Below, one piece after another: positions 23,095-34,733 of a stretch of 64,000 nucleotides of DNA; the stretch's first letter is position 1, and every line of letters begins with the position of its first letter. The notes beneath the pieces are model-generated. The model made no database searches and was not told the DNA's origin. It was given only the letters and a program-made list of their open reading frames with translations. Source of the stretch: Hyalella azteca (lineage: Eukaryota; Arthropoda; Malacostraca; Amphipoda; Hyalellidae); assembly GCF_000764305.2 (NCBI RefSeq), contig NW_025935716.1:496001-560000 (forward strand), read 5' to 3'. The position numbers were made by a program, and so were the translations under genes.

Positions 23095-24473
23095 GGTCCA
23101 GTTTGGCACAAGTGGTGACTCAACTATCTGCGATAATTTTCAAGAGACATCCACGCTATAAACTCAAGTATCATGTGAGTCGCGGGGACCCACTTTTCGT
23201 GACCCACTTGCTTTAATATTTATTGTCATATATTGTAGACTTCATTAAATTTCTTGACCTGTTTTCGTTCCACAACTCATTGCCGGTAAATTTTTATTCA
23301 TGAAGTGACTCAAGTGAAGCCTGCTGACGTATAGTAGAACACTAGTGGGTCACGATAATACATGAAGTGCATTATTTTGCGGAAAAACGAGTCAGCCAAG
23401 CGACTTGAGTGAGTCACCCGTACTGGCTCATTTTTCTCCGAGTATTTTTATACAGTTTATTAACTTAAAAAAAATATAAATTTAAATAAAAAAAATTATG
23501 TGAAACTGTACTCTGTCCAGCAGTTGCTGGCAAGCAATAAAAATGAAAAATCATCAAAAACGAACAACACACTTCCAGCTTATAGCGTAATCAGATTAAT
23601 TTTCTCCATTGAGGACATTGAGAGAAAAATAATAATCTGTCGCAAAGCGAATAAAACTTTGATGTTCAATGAAAATTGTACAAAAATTCTGCATATAAAT
23701 AATTACCTAAATTGAAGCGACAGAATGAGATTTTGAAAGCTTTTATAATCTTAGCCAATTCAACACACGAGGAAGAATTCTTCAGAACAACAGTCGCCGT
23801 GTGTGACTCGTCTGAGAATGCGAGCTCAAAAAATTCAAAGCAGATTTGAAGTAAAGCTAATAAATCAATAAAAATTATGCTTCTGCAGTGTGAAAAGTTT
23901 TAGCGTATACGAGAAAAATGTTTTAGAGAAAAAATGAACTCCCATGTTTACATTTAAACTTATGCGTTATTGAGCAAAGATGATTTGAGAATCGCAGTAA
24001 AATTGTAGTTTTGTGCGAAAATTTTACACATCAAACTTGAACATACAAGAAAATTTTTTAGTAAAATCTGGAATGTATTATTGGTCTAGTTGAATTCCGA
24101 CTACAGAACTTACCTAACTCGATAACACCTGGACAGTAAGAAAACAATACTGTTCTGCATGATAATTACACCAGACTGTAACAAAACAATCATGGACCAT
24201 AAGATAGCCAAAATATCCAGTATGAAAAATATTCTGCTAGGCAAGCTGTCAATACTAAACAGCAAGATAACAATACGGGACGGCAAGATAACAATATTGG
24301 CCAGCAAGAAATAAATCTAGAAGACAAGTTAACAATACCTGATTGCCAGCAATCAATCTAGCAACGAAATATTAAAATATTCATAAGCAACATAAAAATC
24401 TTGAAGCATAAAATATTTTCGATCAGCAAGACCAAAATGTTTCTCTGCAATCCTATATTCTCCATCTGAACAT
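23095..24473 (-). other. SESTD1: Intron 13, unremarkable part
   Basis: AT-rich intron. Weak, diverged repeats of a GCAAGATAACAATAC-like motif occur at about 24120-24330. No exon seen. Confidence 0.5.
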
Positions 24474-24695
24474 AACAATCTTACACCACGAATAGCAATC
24501 TTACAAAAGAACATAACGAGACATCTAAACATTACAATCTTACCCCACGAATAGCAATCTTACAAAAGAACATAACGAGACATCTAAACATTACAATCTT
24601 ACCCCACGAATAACAATCTTACAAAAGAACATAACGAGACATCTAAACATTACAATCTTACCCCACGAATAACAGTCTTACAAAAGAACATAACG
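24474..24695. repeat. ~59-bp repeat, about four copies
   Basis: Four nearly identical copies of a 59-60 bp unit (core CATCTAAACATTACAATCTT). Very low divergence suggests recent expansion. It lies inside intron 13. Confidence 0.9.
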
Positions 24696-25439
24696 ATAAC
24701 AACAAGCAACTTTACACTCCGCCCATAACCACAACTGTCTCGGCAGGAGTGAGTCGTCAACTACCCGTCGTCAACAGCTACCGCGGCGGTCCTTTGCAAG
24801 AGCCTATCTCAAAATTTCTATGCTCTTTTACCTCAAATTTAACCGATCATAATACGCAAATAACCCCAGTTTCGTCTCGAAAGATGAAGCCAATCAAATA
24901 AATTCAAAAACTAATCGAAATGGAAGCAATACACGCAGAAAATATACCCAACTCGTGCATATCATCTGCATTACGAACGATATGGCAAGTCCCGCATGCA
25001 AGGAACGCGCGACTTTTATAACGTATGGCACTTCGTAACATCAAGATCAACGGTTCATAAAGGTCTAATGGACATTAAAATTCGTGTCGATAAGGACTAC
25101 TAATCATATGATTGAAATGAAGTTCAACTTCCGAGCCTAACGTAACATTTAATGTTCTCATCCGATCAACAACTAAAGCTCTTTGCAACAGCAAAAGTAT
25201 TAATAAATTTCGAACAATCCTGACTGCAAATAACATTGTAAGGGAGTTCAAGTGAGTACGGTACCTACTTACAATCAAAATGTCCAGGATCAACATTAGA
25301 AACAAAAGATTATGTTTTTAAAGCGGGTTCTATTTCTACGAAAAAAAAAACAAAGGTCCGTACATTTTTCGCAATTTAGCAACGGGTAAATTCGTTTCCG
25401 AAAAATGTGCAAAGGAGCTCAAGACGTAGGAACACATAC

Positions 25440-25585
25440 AGCACAAACTAAACAATACAAAGTATTTCAAAGCAGTGCAAAGTATTGCAAATTATTGCAA
25501 AACAGTGCAAAGTTATTCAAATTATTGCAAAGCAGTGCAAAGTATTACAAATAAGTTCAAAGTATTGCAAAGTAGAGCAAAGGAG
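25440..25585. repeat. Short repeat of AGTATTGCAA / GCAGTGCAA units
   Basis: A chain of about 10-11 bp units (AAAGTATTGC, AAAGCAGTGC) in intron 13. A related A/C-rich stretch with CTGTACAG- and GCACAGTAC-like motifs continues at 25880-26165. Confidence 0.75.
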
Positions 25586-25879
25586 TACTTGATAGATGTG
25601 AACTATAGAGTGCAATACTGAGTGAAAGTAAAGTGTTGCTATAGCATGACTGCTGGGCAGAGCATTGTACATCTGCATCGATGATGTACAGAAGCACGGT
25701 AACAATGAACAAGAATTTCAAAGTAAAGGAAATGACAAGTAAATTCATCAAATTTCCATTGAGATGCTGAATGAAAATTGTATGAATTTTGATATTTTCT
25801 TTACTCTCAAATTCTTGGTTAGTTTGCAATCAGAGCAAACTAATGGTATAAATGCTTGTGAAATATGAACAAGCAGCAG

Positions 25880-26165
25880 TTCTGTACAACACTATTAAAC
25901 AAAATGCACTGTATTACAGCACACAATAGCACAAAACAGAACAAAACGGCACAACACAATATTGTACATGTAAAGCACAACACTGTATACAGTATGAAAA
26001 CTGCACTGTACAGCATGGAACTGCACTGCACAGCAATGCATTGTGAAGTCAAGTTCAGCCTTATACAGATATTTCACAGTACAAAGAGTAAAGAACTGCA
26101 CACAGCACACTACACAGTACAAAACTGTACAGAGCACAGTACAGAACTGTACAGAGCACAGCCTC
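25880..26165. repeat. Degenerate ACAGTACAGAGC-type repeat next to the E13 donor
   Basis: Degenerate short repeats built on CACAGTACA, AACTGTACAG and GCACAGC motifs run up to within about 20 bp of the E13 donor. Many copies contain CTGTACAG palindromes. It is open in several frames simply through lack of stops. Confidence 0.65.
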
Positions 26166-26181
26166 AGAACGCAGAACTCAC

Positions 26182-26449
26182 CTCGTGGTCATCCCCCCCG
26201 GCGGTCTGAGTGGAGTGGGGGGACACAGCAGTGCGGGGGAGGGCTGGGGGAGACACGAGGGGAGGCTCAGGGCTTAGGGATGAGGGAGGTGAGGGTTCCA
26301 TGCCTGAGTCGTGAGGGGGAGACGATGGGGATGTGGGGGATGAAGGTTTGGGGAGGAGGAGGGCGTCGAGGCGGCGGGCACGGGCAGCGATGTGGGTGAT
26401 GCGGTCAGAGATTGCGTCCTGGGCGAGCTGGTTGCCGTGCCACCCGCGA
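26182..26449 (-). CDS. SESTD1: SESTD1-like gene, E13: end of the conserved core, Pro-rich linker
   Basis: The acceptor is TTACCGTGACAG (split codon AG|T) and the donor CACGAG|GTGAGT, phase 0; 89 full codons, residues about 716-805. Its first part, RGWHGNQLAQDAISDRI, corresponds to the final helix of human SESTD1. After that it becomes a Ser/Pro-rich linker (PKPSSPTSPSSPP) absent from the vertebrate protein, ending GGDDHE. In vertebrates the protein would stop about here; here the frame continues into E14. Confidence 0.85.
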
Positions 26450-26461
26450 CTGTCACGGTAA

Positions 26462-26858
26462 CTTGAATATGAATTATGGGGTAATTATTATTATTCAGTG
26501 ATAATAACAGGTAATTTATGTGGTGATTATTAATATTCAATGGTAATAACAGGTAATTTATGTGGTAATTATTAATATTCGATGGTAATAACAGGTAATT
26601 TATGTGGTAATTATTAATATTTAATGGTAAAAACAGGTAATTATTTATGTGGTAATTATTAATATTCAATGGTAATAACAGGTAATTTATGTGGTAATTA
26701 TTGATATTCAATGGTAATGACAGGTAAGTTATGTGGTAATTATTAATATTTAATGGTAATAACAGGTAATTTATGCGGTAATTATTAATATTCAATGGTA
26801 ATAACAGGTAATTTATGTGGTAATTATTAATATTCAATGGTAATAACAGGTAATTTAC
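26462..26858 (-). repeat. SESTD1: 42-bp array beside the E13 acceptor
   Basis: About nine copies of a 42-bp unit (GGTAATAACAGGTAATTTAT) start only about a dozen bases upstream of the E13 acceptor. In gene sense the units are T-rich (TTACCTGTTATTACC). Unlike other arrays here they contain no recognisable exon sequence. Confidence 0.92.
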
Positions 26859-27029
26859 ACAGATTATTTAACAAATAATTAAAAATATCATGTAATATTT
26901 ACTAAGTAATACATATTACGATATACGTTTATTTATTATTACAATGAATCGTTTACCAAGTAATTCGCGTTGTCACAAGCCATTTCCCAAGTAATTAGTC
27001 ATAAATTAATGAAAAAATATAAAAATATC

Positions 27030-27320
27030 GTAGTGTAACTGGACGTTGTACGAAAAGTTGTGAGAGTTAACATATGAGTAGTTGAGAGAGTTGACGTTGT
27101 ACGAAATTTTTTGATAGTGGACGTTGTACGAGAAGTTGTTTGGAGAATGGAAGTTGTAAAAAAAGTTGTGAGAGTGGACGTTGGACATGTAGTTGTAGGA
27201 GTAAACGTTGTACGAGCAGTTGTGAGAGTTGACGTTGTACGATAAGTTGTAAGAATTGATGTATGAAAAGTTAAGGGAGGAGTGGTTGTACGAGAAGTTG
27301 TGGGTGCGGACGTTGAAATG
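27030..27320. repeat. Degenerate ~24-30 bp repeat
   Basis: Roughly nine diverged copies of a unit containing GACGTTGTACGAGAAGTTGT, in intron 12. Open on the minus strand as a low-complexity Asn/Tyr-rich frame, which I do not regard as coding. Confidence 0.8.
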
Positions 27321-28304
27321 AAAATTTTTTAAGGAAGTGAACAATTCACGAGCAGATGTCGTGGGAGAAAATATCTGTCTGCTACTGACGGTAAAAGAGC
27401 ATTCGGGGGAAAGATATTGAGATCATATTTTTCATCTCCGTAGATTTATCCGAGCACTTCGCATAGTACGAGAATAAATAGTGATAGTGGGTTTCTCATT
27501 CCATTAAATTATAAGCGGTACAATTTAGCAACGCTTTAGCGACAAATTATAGCCAATTTCGGAACAGTGTAAACATCTACACCTCGATACTGAACCAAAA
27601 TAAGTTTTGGAAAACTGGCTGAGAACCAATGAAAATCAAGTGAACCTATACCACAAGTATATTAATTTAAATTAATTCTTGTAAAACCCAGAGCCGCATA
27701 TTCTTAGCGTATTTGTTCAGAAGGAAAGTCAATCAAATCAGGCGAAATACTGATTTGATTGGCATTTACAACGTACGAAAACCGAGAAAAACTATAATTT
27801 ACTATCAATAAATAAGAAATTTGTATAACCCTTGAATGCATTCGGTTGATGAGGATCATCGGTCAGCGACGAGCAAAATGCGTTAAAAAAATAAGAGATG
27901 ATACGAGTGATCAAGAGATGGGATATTCATACATTGGCTTCTCATGAATTAGTGCAAGAATTTTATTCGTAAAGCAAAAATGTTTTATTATTTGAAACAT
28001 CGATTGATCACCGCAAACAGGCACTGAGCATTACTTAAAATCACTATAATCGTACATCGCAATTTCTTTAAATCTTTCAGAATCTTTTTCGATTCCATAA
28101 ATTAAGAACTTTCATTCAAAATGTGCAATTCGCAGTTTTATTAGAAGTAAAGATATGTTAAAACTTTAAAAAGCATGAAATAGTTATACGTAATGACATA
28201 TTACTGATTATGTATTACTGGGATTATATGTAGCAAATAAATAAATTTAAATAATAAATTACTTGACAAACAAATAATTTTTCTATGTATTACTATTATG
28301 AACG
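27321..28304 (-). other. SESTD1: Intron 12 stretch
   Basis: AT-rich sequence with no recognised exon or element. Confidence 0.5.
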
Positions 28305-28664
28305 ATGCATATATCCCCAAATGTGGGGCGCCGACAACACGCGCGCGTTACCCTGCCAGCTGGCACGTGTAGTGCCCTTGTTGTGCTCACGCTACCTATA
28401 CCAAAGCCGTGGCCTGCGTTAGGGGAGTTTACCCTTGCAACATTCAAGAGACAACTGGACAATTGGTTGAGAAAGATCCCGGATTGTCCAGTAATGGGAA
28501 ACCACCCTCAGCAAGTAACAAGCAACAGCATCTTGCATCAGCTGGCCGAATGGAGGGCAAATAGACGGAACACATCCAACGTTGCATCCGGGACCAGAGG
28601 GTGGGGTGACCTGCGAAGCGACGACTCGGAGACGGAGGATGACGAATGCGGAGCATCAGCTTGA
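28305..28664 (+). mobile_element. 3' fragment of a non-LTR retrotransposon (C-terminal tail of the reverse transcriptase ORF)
   Basis: A plus-strand frame ends in a tail of the type found at the C-terminus of jockey- or CR1-like reverse transcriptase ORFs in arthropods: FTLATFKRQLDNWLRKIPD, followed by a short acidic end (SDDSETEDDE). No catalytic domain is present, so this is a 5'-truncated copy. It lies inside intron 12 in antisense to the host gene. A GC-rich untranslated tail follows to about 28960. Family is inferred by resemblance only. Confidence 0.6.
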
Positions 28665-29099
28665 CCGTGCAGACTAAGAAGTCCTAAACTCATCACAAGG
28701 TTATGGTGGCCTAAGCGTGGGACATTTAGAGGCCCTGGGAGGCTGGGACCTCTTCTTCGCATTACCGCAGTTTGCGGACGATTCGGCCGGGCACGGCAGA
28801 GGCCTACGACATTTCTCGCAGGCATACGCGAATTTTCCGATCGCTTGCCTGTTTCTTGCCTCAGGACTGCGCTGGTGCGACCGTCGGAGTTGAAATGTTC
28901 ACCCGCAGCTGACTCACAGACTACTGCGATTTCTGACTGGGTAATGGCACCGTCAACGTAGAATAGACTTAATATTATTAATGCCTCATTCAACATAGAA
29001 CCGAATTTCAGTATAAAATATCAGAGTCACAACTAGAACCTCATCAATGTTTATTCAAAGCTAGCGATAATGCGACGCGTCATCACTCAGCGACGAATA

Positions 29100-29767
29100 C
29101 ATGGCGTCAGACGCTGTCTCTCGAGGCCCTCGTGGTGGCGCTCGTTCTGTCCAGATTGGACTATGGTAATGCCACACTGTATGGAGTTCCGACAACGGCA
29201 CTTAATAAACTGCAATCCGTAACGAACGCTGCTGCGCGACTCGTGTGTAATATGAAAAAATTCTACAGTGTGACCCCGATATTGCGTTATTTTCACTGGC
29301 TGCGCATACAGTAGCGCACGCAATTCACAGTCGCTCTTCTGACGTTCCGATGCCTTCACGGTCTGCGCCTCCTTATCTCGCGGAATGTCTGCAGCGCGTG
29401 TCGGATCTGCCTTCTAGAAGACGTCATCAAATAGCCAACCTCGTCGTTCCATCTACAGTCTACACGTCCATCTAACGTCGGCGACAGAGCGTTCTCGGTC
29501 ATCGACGCCCGAATCAGAAACAGTCTGCCGGCTTCCGTAACATCGGCTCCTTCTTTGCAGGTATTTCGTCGACGCCTAAAAATGAAACTATTTCGTGGAG
29601 CCAATGAATCAAGTGCTTAGTCATTTTTATCCGTTCTCATCCTATCTGGTGTCTATTTATTTTCTCTTGCTATTAAACTTATGTGTAACGCGCCCTCGAA
29701 GTTTGTTTAAGCAGACGTCTCGATAACTGCTTCGTAGAATAATAATAATAATAATAATAATCGCTAA
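29100..29767 (+). pseudogene. Decayed non-LTR reverse transcriptase 3' end with AAT-repeat tail
   Basis: In one frame the sequence reads ALVLSRLDYGNATLYGVP and then NKLQSVTNAAARLV, hallmarks of the region after the catalytic domain in jockey/I-type retrotransposons. That frame hits a stop at 29312-29314. Homology then continues in other frames, with fragments such as YLAECLQRVSDLPSRR and GDRAFSVIDARIRNSLPASV, the latter ending in a LQVFRRRLKMKLF-like tail. At least two frame breaks make it inactive. It ends in an (AAT)n tract (about 29738-29762), a usual 3' tail for such elements. It is a truncated dead copy inside intron 12. Confidence 0.8.
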
Positions 29768-30485
29768 GTCTGGCAGTGAGAGAGAGACTGTGACGTCATA
29801 GGGCGAGTGAGGGAACGCTGGGTGAGGGAAGTGACAGGGGGTAAGTGACAGGGGGGAGGGAGGAAATGACATAAAGCAACAACAAAAAGAAAAGATCACC
29901 GATACATCAACCAGGATAAGGTAGACTGAATCCTGGACAAAGAATGAGAAGAATACGATTTTTTAACGACCGTAATTTAATAATATAATAGATTGAATTT
30001 ATAAGGATTGTATGAGGAAGTATAGGAAATATGAACAACTGGAAGCTAAATAGCGGTGAACCGAATGAGGGTGACTCAGAAGACAGAACAGAGCTGCAGC
30101 TCAGAGCAGTAGCTCGATCTGTGCGCGCCCTGTCCATCTCTGATAAATGCACTCGCAAGCCTCAAGTGTCACCGAGCTGCCAAGTGGCCGTAGCACTTCT
30201 GTCCAACATAGTAATATTGCGTTAGCATTATATTTTATAAGTTATCAGATTTTAGCCATGCTTCAATATAGAATTGCTTTACATTAGTGGACTTACTAAT
30301 AACTATTACTATCTATTATTATTAACTATTTGACTATCGCGAAAAATCAAGAAACGGCAAACATTCAACGTATTTCCAAATAGAAGAAAAAACTGCTGTT
30401 GAAAAGTTCTCAGACTTTGCGGAATGAAGCTCTTAAGGATTTTTTTAGAAAAAAATGTGAAAAATGTGCTGCTCTGAGACGGTTT
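29768..30485 (-). other. SESTD1: Intron 12 stretch after the retroelement
   Basis: G-rich at 29770-29860 (GTGAGGGAA and GTGACAGGGGG motifs), then AT-rich. No exon recognised. Confidence 0.45.
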
Positions 30486-30620
30486 GAGGCAGATCAGGCG
30501 ACGCCTAGTGGCAGGGCAGGCGACGGCTAGAGGCAGGGCAGGCGACGGCTAGAGGCAGGGCTGGCGACGGCTACAGGCAGGGCAGGCGACGGCTAGAGGC
30601 AGGGCAGATGCAGGCAAGGC
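30486..30620. repeat. 23-bp GC-rich minisatellite
   Basis: About six copies of a 23-bp unit (GGCAGGGCAGGCGACGGCTA) in intron 12. A short ACAATACGATAC-type array follows at about 30745-30825. Confidence 0.9.
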
Positions 30621-30829
30621 AGCTGGCAGGTTGCCCTGATACACGAGGCGGGGGTAGGTAACTCGTATCCGCCTTACACCGCATGCCTTGAGCCAGCACC
30701 TTTTTGTTGTGAATAAAACACAAACTCCTAGGGCAGCGCAATATAATGCACTACATAATACGATACGAAAAAATACACTACACAATACGATACACAATAC
30801 AATACAGAATACAATACACAATATAATTA

Positions 30830-31860
30830 CTTAAATCTTTGGCGGCAAGTTTTCGTATAAGGTCACTGAAAACCTATTCTCTAACACGTACCCTATACAA
30901 CCTAGGTGTGTGTTTGAGGCTGCGTTACCATGCCTTTGTCAATCACCAATCATTTGTCAATCATTCCAAACACTGCAACACCCCCCCAACACGTTAAAAA
31001 ATGAAAAGAAACGCATTTAAAATGGTTTTTGCTCAGACACCAAAATTTAAGTTCTTTCTGCAATTATTCACAACCCAAAAATTGAAATATCTCTTCAATT
31101 AATATCAATTAGTGAAGAATATTGAATTATATCGAAGACTGATAGTTTTCTTTTAACTTTGCAAATACTCATATTAAAGTGCTTGCAAGGGGTGTTTGCT
31201 TGTATACCATACAAGCCACGAGCAGGGTTGTGTGCTTGTATAACATACACATCACTCAGGCATAGGCACAATAGCTCAAGTTTTCTGGTCCTTATTTTTT
31301 TCGAAAATAATTTTTATAATTTATTTAATATAATACGTATAATAAAATCCAAGTTCTGAATAATTTTTTAATAAAATATAATAAAATTCATGGTGAAATT
31401 CTACTATTATTATTTTATTCAAGCTAGAATAATCTATTTTCGGCAGGATTCTATAGCCCTTTGAAGTTAACAGTGAACAAATCGCTCAAACAATTATGGA
31501 CTTAAGGACTATATATCCTTAAAATAGATATTAGATGATATTTAGAAGAGCGCATAATCACTGACCTTAATCATAGGATAATGAGTGTCATCCTGAAAGA
31601 TTTATGCAAAATAGATGGTCATCGTTGAAAAAACCCGAGCAATGGAGGAAAAACATCCAAAACCAATTGAGTATGGGATTACAAATCATCAATTATGGAC
31701 AATGCAGATTATGCGATTACACATCAATTAAAATCAATGCATTATTGTTTTTCAAGAATATATTTTAAGAAATAACTACTAAAATATAAGCAAGTCACTG
31801 GAGGCGCCAAAGGTGTTGTATTTTGACAGCCTTCTTTATTTATCAGCATGATTGCGACCT
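30830..31860 (-). other. SESTD1: Intron 12 stretch
   Basis: AT-rich. A diverged duplication of about 60 bp (TGCTTGTATA-x-CATAC) is visible at about 31170-31250. No exon recognised. Confidence 0.45.
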
Positions 31861-31869
31861 GCCGCCTCG

Positions 31870-32215
31870 CACACTGCCAGCTCCTCTTCTACCGCTGCTT
31901 CTACCGCTGCTGCTACCGCTGCTTCTACCGCTGCTTCTACTGCTGCTTCTACCGCTGCTTCCAACTCTGCTTCTACCGCTGCTTCTACCGCTGCTTCTAC
32001 CGCTGCTTCTACCGCTGCTGCTACCGCTGCTTCTACTGCTGCTTCTACCGCTGCTTCTACCGCTGCTTCTACCGCTGCTTCTACCGCTGCTTCTACCGCT
32101 GCTTCTACCGCTGCTTCTACCGCTGCTTCTACCGCTGCTTCTACCGCTACTTCTATCGCTGCTTTACTACTGCTTTTATCGCTGCTTCTACTGCTGTTTC
32201 TATTGCTGCTATTTT
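31870..32215. repeat. 12-bp TACCGCTGCTTC array
   Basis: About 28 copies of a 12-bp unit (ACCGCTGCTTCT), decaying at the right end. With a unit of 12 bp and no stop, four frames stay open over the array: three on the plus strand and one Glu/Ala/Val repeat on the minus strand. No splice site or start context supports a gene; it sits in intron 12. Confidence 0.93.
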
Positions 32216-33465
32216 CATCTAAACTGAAAAGCTGACAACCGCAACAGAAAATCAATCATTTGTTTCTCTTCGAACTAAAATCTATCGCTTTTCATTTATT
32301 GTGCGTTTCCGAAAATCGTTGCACATTAAATCCTCTGCAAATCTGTTAGTACTTTGTTAAAAACTTTGTTAAAGTTGTTACTTTGTTAAAGTTAAAGTTG
32401 CTAAAGGAAAGTAAATGTCACTCGGTATCTGGCTTAGCTCAACCGTTGACAGATGTGCAGATTTGATGATTCATTTTCGCTTTTTCTTTCATTGATAAGA
32501 AAGTTTTAAATTCGAAAATTGACAGTGGCACGGAAATTAATCCATGTTCGTTCTAGTACACGAGATATCGTCGCTTACACATTACATCATAATTATATTG
32601 AACATGTTATCTTCTTTCCTTTAAAACACCTATGGAGGAGCTTATTGACTTGATTATACTTAAATTATCCAAGCAGCCATTGATGAGCTTATTAACTTAA
32701 TCTTACTTTATTTATAAAGATTACCATTGAGGCCGGAGCATATTGGCATAAAGATACTTTAATTATTAAGACTACAATCAAAAAGCATTATTGACATAAT
32801 TATACATACATTTATGTCGTAATTATTCGTTTTCGTTCATCCTTTTCTCGTAATTTTATATTAAATCAATAATCGTAATTTGAAGGTATTATGTTGACTC
32901 ACCTGAAGTAAACAATAACTCAGTGCAATTTAATGTACACTTAATTTGATTTAATCATTATAAATAATTATCATTGTTTGCTTTAAACTTCACTGTCGAT
33001 TTTCAAGTTCATTTCCGACACCGTAATGAGACATGTCCTCCCGTGAAGGCAAGGATGAAAAACTGGAGAAAAATAATCTATCCCACATAAACAAGTCAGC
33101 GATTTTGTTGGCAGTTCAACTTGCATCATCGATAAATAATTTCATAATGACTTGATAAGTCCATGAAGAAGCTGGCCCATCTCACACCAGAGCGGAGAGC
33201 AATGCTGCCGCCACCACGGCTACTGGCACACTGCAGTGGGCGACCCGCGGGGCCATACTTTCAAAACTCGCTAAGTGAACGTAAGTACTTACGCTTTATT
33301 TTCTTGCCTATGATTGGTGGATTTTGCTTGAAAGGCCGTCAACGATTGGCTGATAAACTTACGATCTCTTACGATAGGACCCGCACCCGCGACACGGTGG
33401 TGATACTTCTTACCTGGTGGGGGACCTGTGGCTGAGTGCGCGGTCTCCGGGCCACGTTGTTCACT
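32216..33465 (-). other. SESTD1: Intron 12 stretch
   Basis: AT-rich up to about 33150. A GC-richer island at 33165-33260 has an acceptor-like and a donor-like site about 40 bp apart on the minus strand, but a 43-nt exon would break the E12-E13 phase, so I do not call it. Confidence 0.4.
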
Positions 33466-33600
33466 AGCCACTATTGAACACTATTGAACTCTGTTGAACA
33501 CTTTCAATAGATTGAACACTATTGAAGTCTATTGTCACTATTGAACACTATTGAAGTCTTTTGAACACTTTCAATAGATTGAACACTATTGAACACGTGG
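33466..33600. repeat. ACTATTGAACACTATTGAAGTCT repeat
   Basis: A compound array of 9-13 bp units built on CTATTGAACA with one longer internal duplication (TTGAACACTTTCAATAGATT occurs twice). Confidence 0.85.
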
Positions 33601-33605
33601 TGGAT

Positions 33606-33929
33606 GCAACTCACGTAGTAGAAGCGAAAGTCTCACCTAGTGGATGAACTTACCAAGAAGGCGGCCTAGTCTCACCTAGTGGATGAACTTACCAATAAGG
33701 TGGCCTAGTCTCACCTATAGTGGTTGAACGTACCAATAAGGTGGCCTAGTCTCACCTAGTGGATGAACTTACCAAGAAGGCGGCCTAGTCTCACCTAGTG
33801 GATGAACTTACCAATAAGGCGGCCTAGTCTCACCCAGTGGATGAACTCACCAATAAGGCGGCCTAGTCTCACCTAGTGGATGAACTTACCAATAAGGCGG
33901 CCTAGTCTCACCTAGTGGATAAACTCACC
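33606..33929 (-). repeat. SESTD1: 39-bp array of tandem E12 donors
   Basis: About eight units of 39 bp in gene sense (CGCCTTATTGGTAAGTTCAT...) continue directly from the end of E12, whose own junction reads CCTTCTTATAG|GTGAGTTTATC. Every unit keeps a donor, mostly TTG|GTAAGT, which is a better match to the consensus than the real one. The array therefore presents several strong decoy donors behind the exon. Confidence 0.92.
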
Positions 33930-34119
33930 TATAAGAAGGCACTAGGGGCTCCATAAGTCTCTCCTTAAGGAGTTTGCCGAGTCTCACGTTGCGCCCGATC
34001 TCCCTGAGGAGTCTGTCCCTCTGGGCCATGAGTGAGGGGGCCACGTCGGGGGCCCCTAGTGCCCCACGAGCCCTCGCGTCCTCCACGCTCTTGCACAAAC
34101 TCTCCAGGCGACTGAGATG
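33929..34119 (-). CDS. SESTD1: SESTD1-like gene, E12
   Basis: The acceptor is ATTCTCATACAG and the donor TTATAG|GTGAGT; 63 codons plus two bases, residues about 653-715. The end, GKLLKERLMEPLVPSY, matches human SESTD1 near its GKSLLDRLTVPVVYP segment, and this is the last spectrin-like part before the C-terminal helix in E13. A short Ala/Gly/Pro insertion (ARGALGAPDVAPS) replaces the acidic loop of the human protein. Confidence 0.88.
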
Positions 34120-34129
34120 CTGTATGAGA

Positions 34130-34345
34130 ATTAATATAATATATAAGAGAATCCATCAATTTGATTATATTACATAATGATTATATTATATATAATAATG
34201 TTATATTATATAATATATATATATTAGAATCAATAAATTTAATTATATTATATTTAATTATATAATATATAATAAAATCAAGCAATCAATGTAATTACAT
34301 TATATAATAGAATCAGTCAATCAATTTTATTATACATAATAGAAT
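34130..34345. repeat. AT-rich low-complexity repeat
   Basis: Strings of ATATAATATATA and ATAATAGAATCA units fill intron 11 next to the E12 acceptor. No coding content. Confidence 0.8.
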
Positions 34346-34679
34346 CAATAATGGACATGTTGCATGAATTCAACATCCGCATATCATAAAAATTTAGCTT
34401 ATTTTCAACAGGGATCATACGAAATAGTTAAATCCTATGCTAATATTAAGGCGTTTACAGTTAATCGGCAAATGAAGGCTCGTCTCCCGGGACACATAAT
34501 AATTGTAGCAACACGCCCTTGCATATATAATGAGCTGCACAATATTGTTCAGATTTGCACGATTGTTTATTCCATTGCTTTTTCGATGAAAATGAGTGAT
34601 GGAATGCAATTCACGAAAACACTTACGATCCTTTCTTGTCGTAACAATTTAGATAACGAATGTTTTTTTCGAATAAGAC
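34346..34679 (-). other. SESTD1: Intron 11 stretch
   Basis: Ordinary intron. The open frame on the plus strand here has no domain. Confidence 0.5.
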
Positions 34680-34733
34680 AGATACCCACACCTGCTCCAT
34701 GGTTCTGCCTACACGCACCTGCTCCATTGTTCT
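34680..34733 (-). repeat. SESTD1: 27-bp tandem duplication spanning the E11 donor
   Basis: Two copies of 27 bp each contain AGAAC(A/C)ATGGAGCAG|GTG. Exon ends are possible at 34719 (donor GTGCGT) and 34692 (donor GTGTGG). Since 27 is a multiple of three, the second donor would add nine residues in frame (VRVGRTMEQ). Confidence 0.92.

Noticed and set aside
25865..26399. Plus-strand frames over 25865-26399
   Set aside because: They run over degenerate short repeats and the antisense of E13.
31823..32255. Overlapping frames encoding homopolymer-like proteins
   Set aside because: 12-bp array translated in several frames.
33190..33232. 43-bp GC-rich cassette exon candidate in intron 12
   Set aside because: Its length would break the in-phase E12-E13 join.
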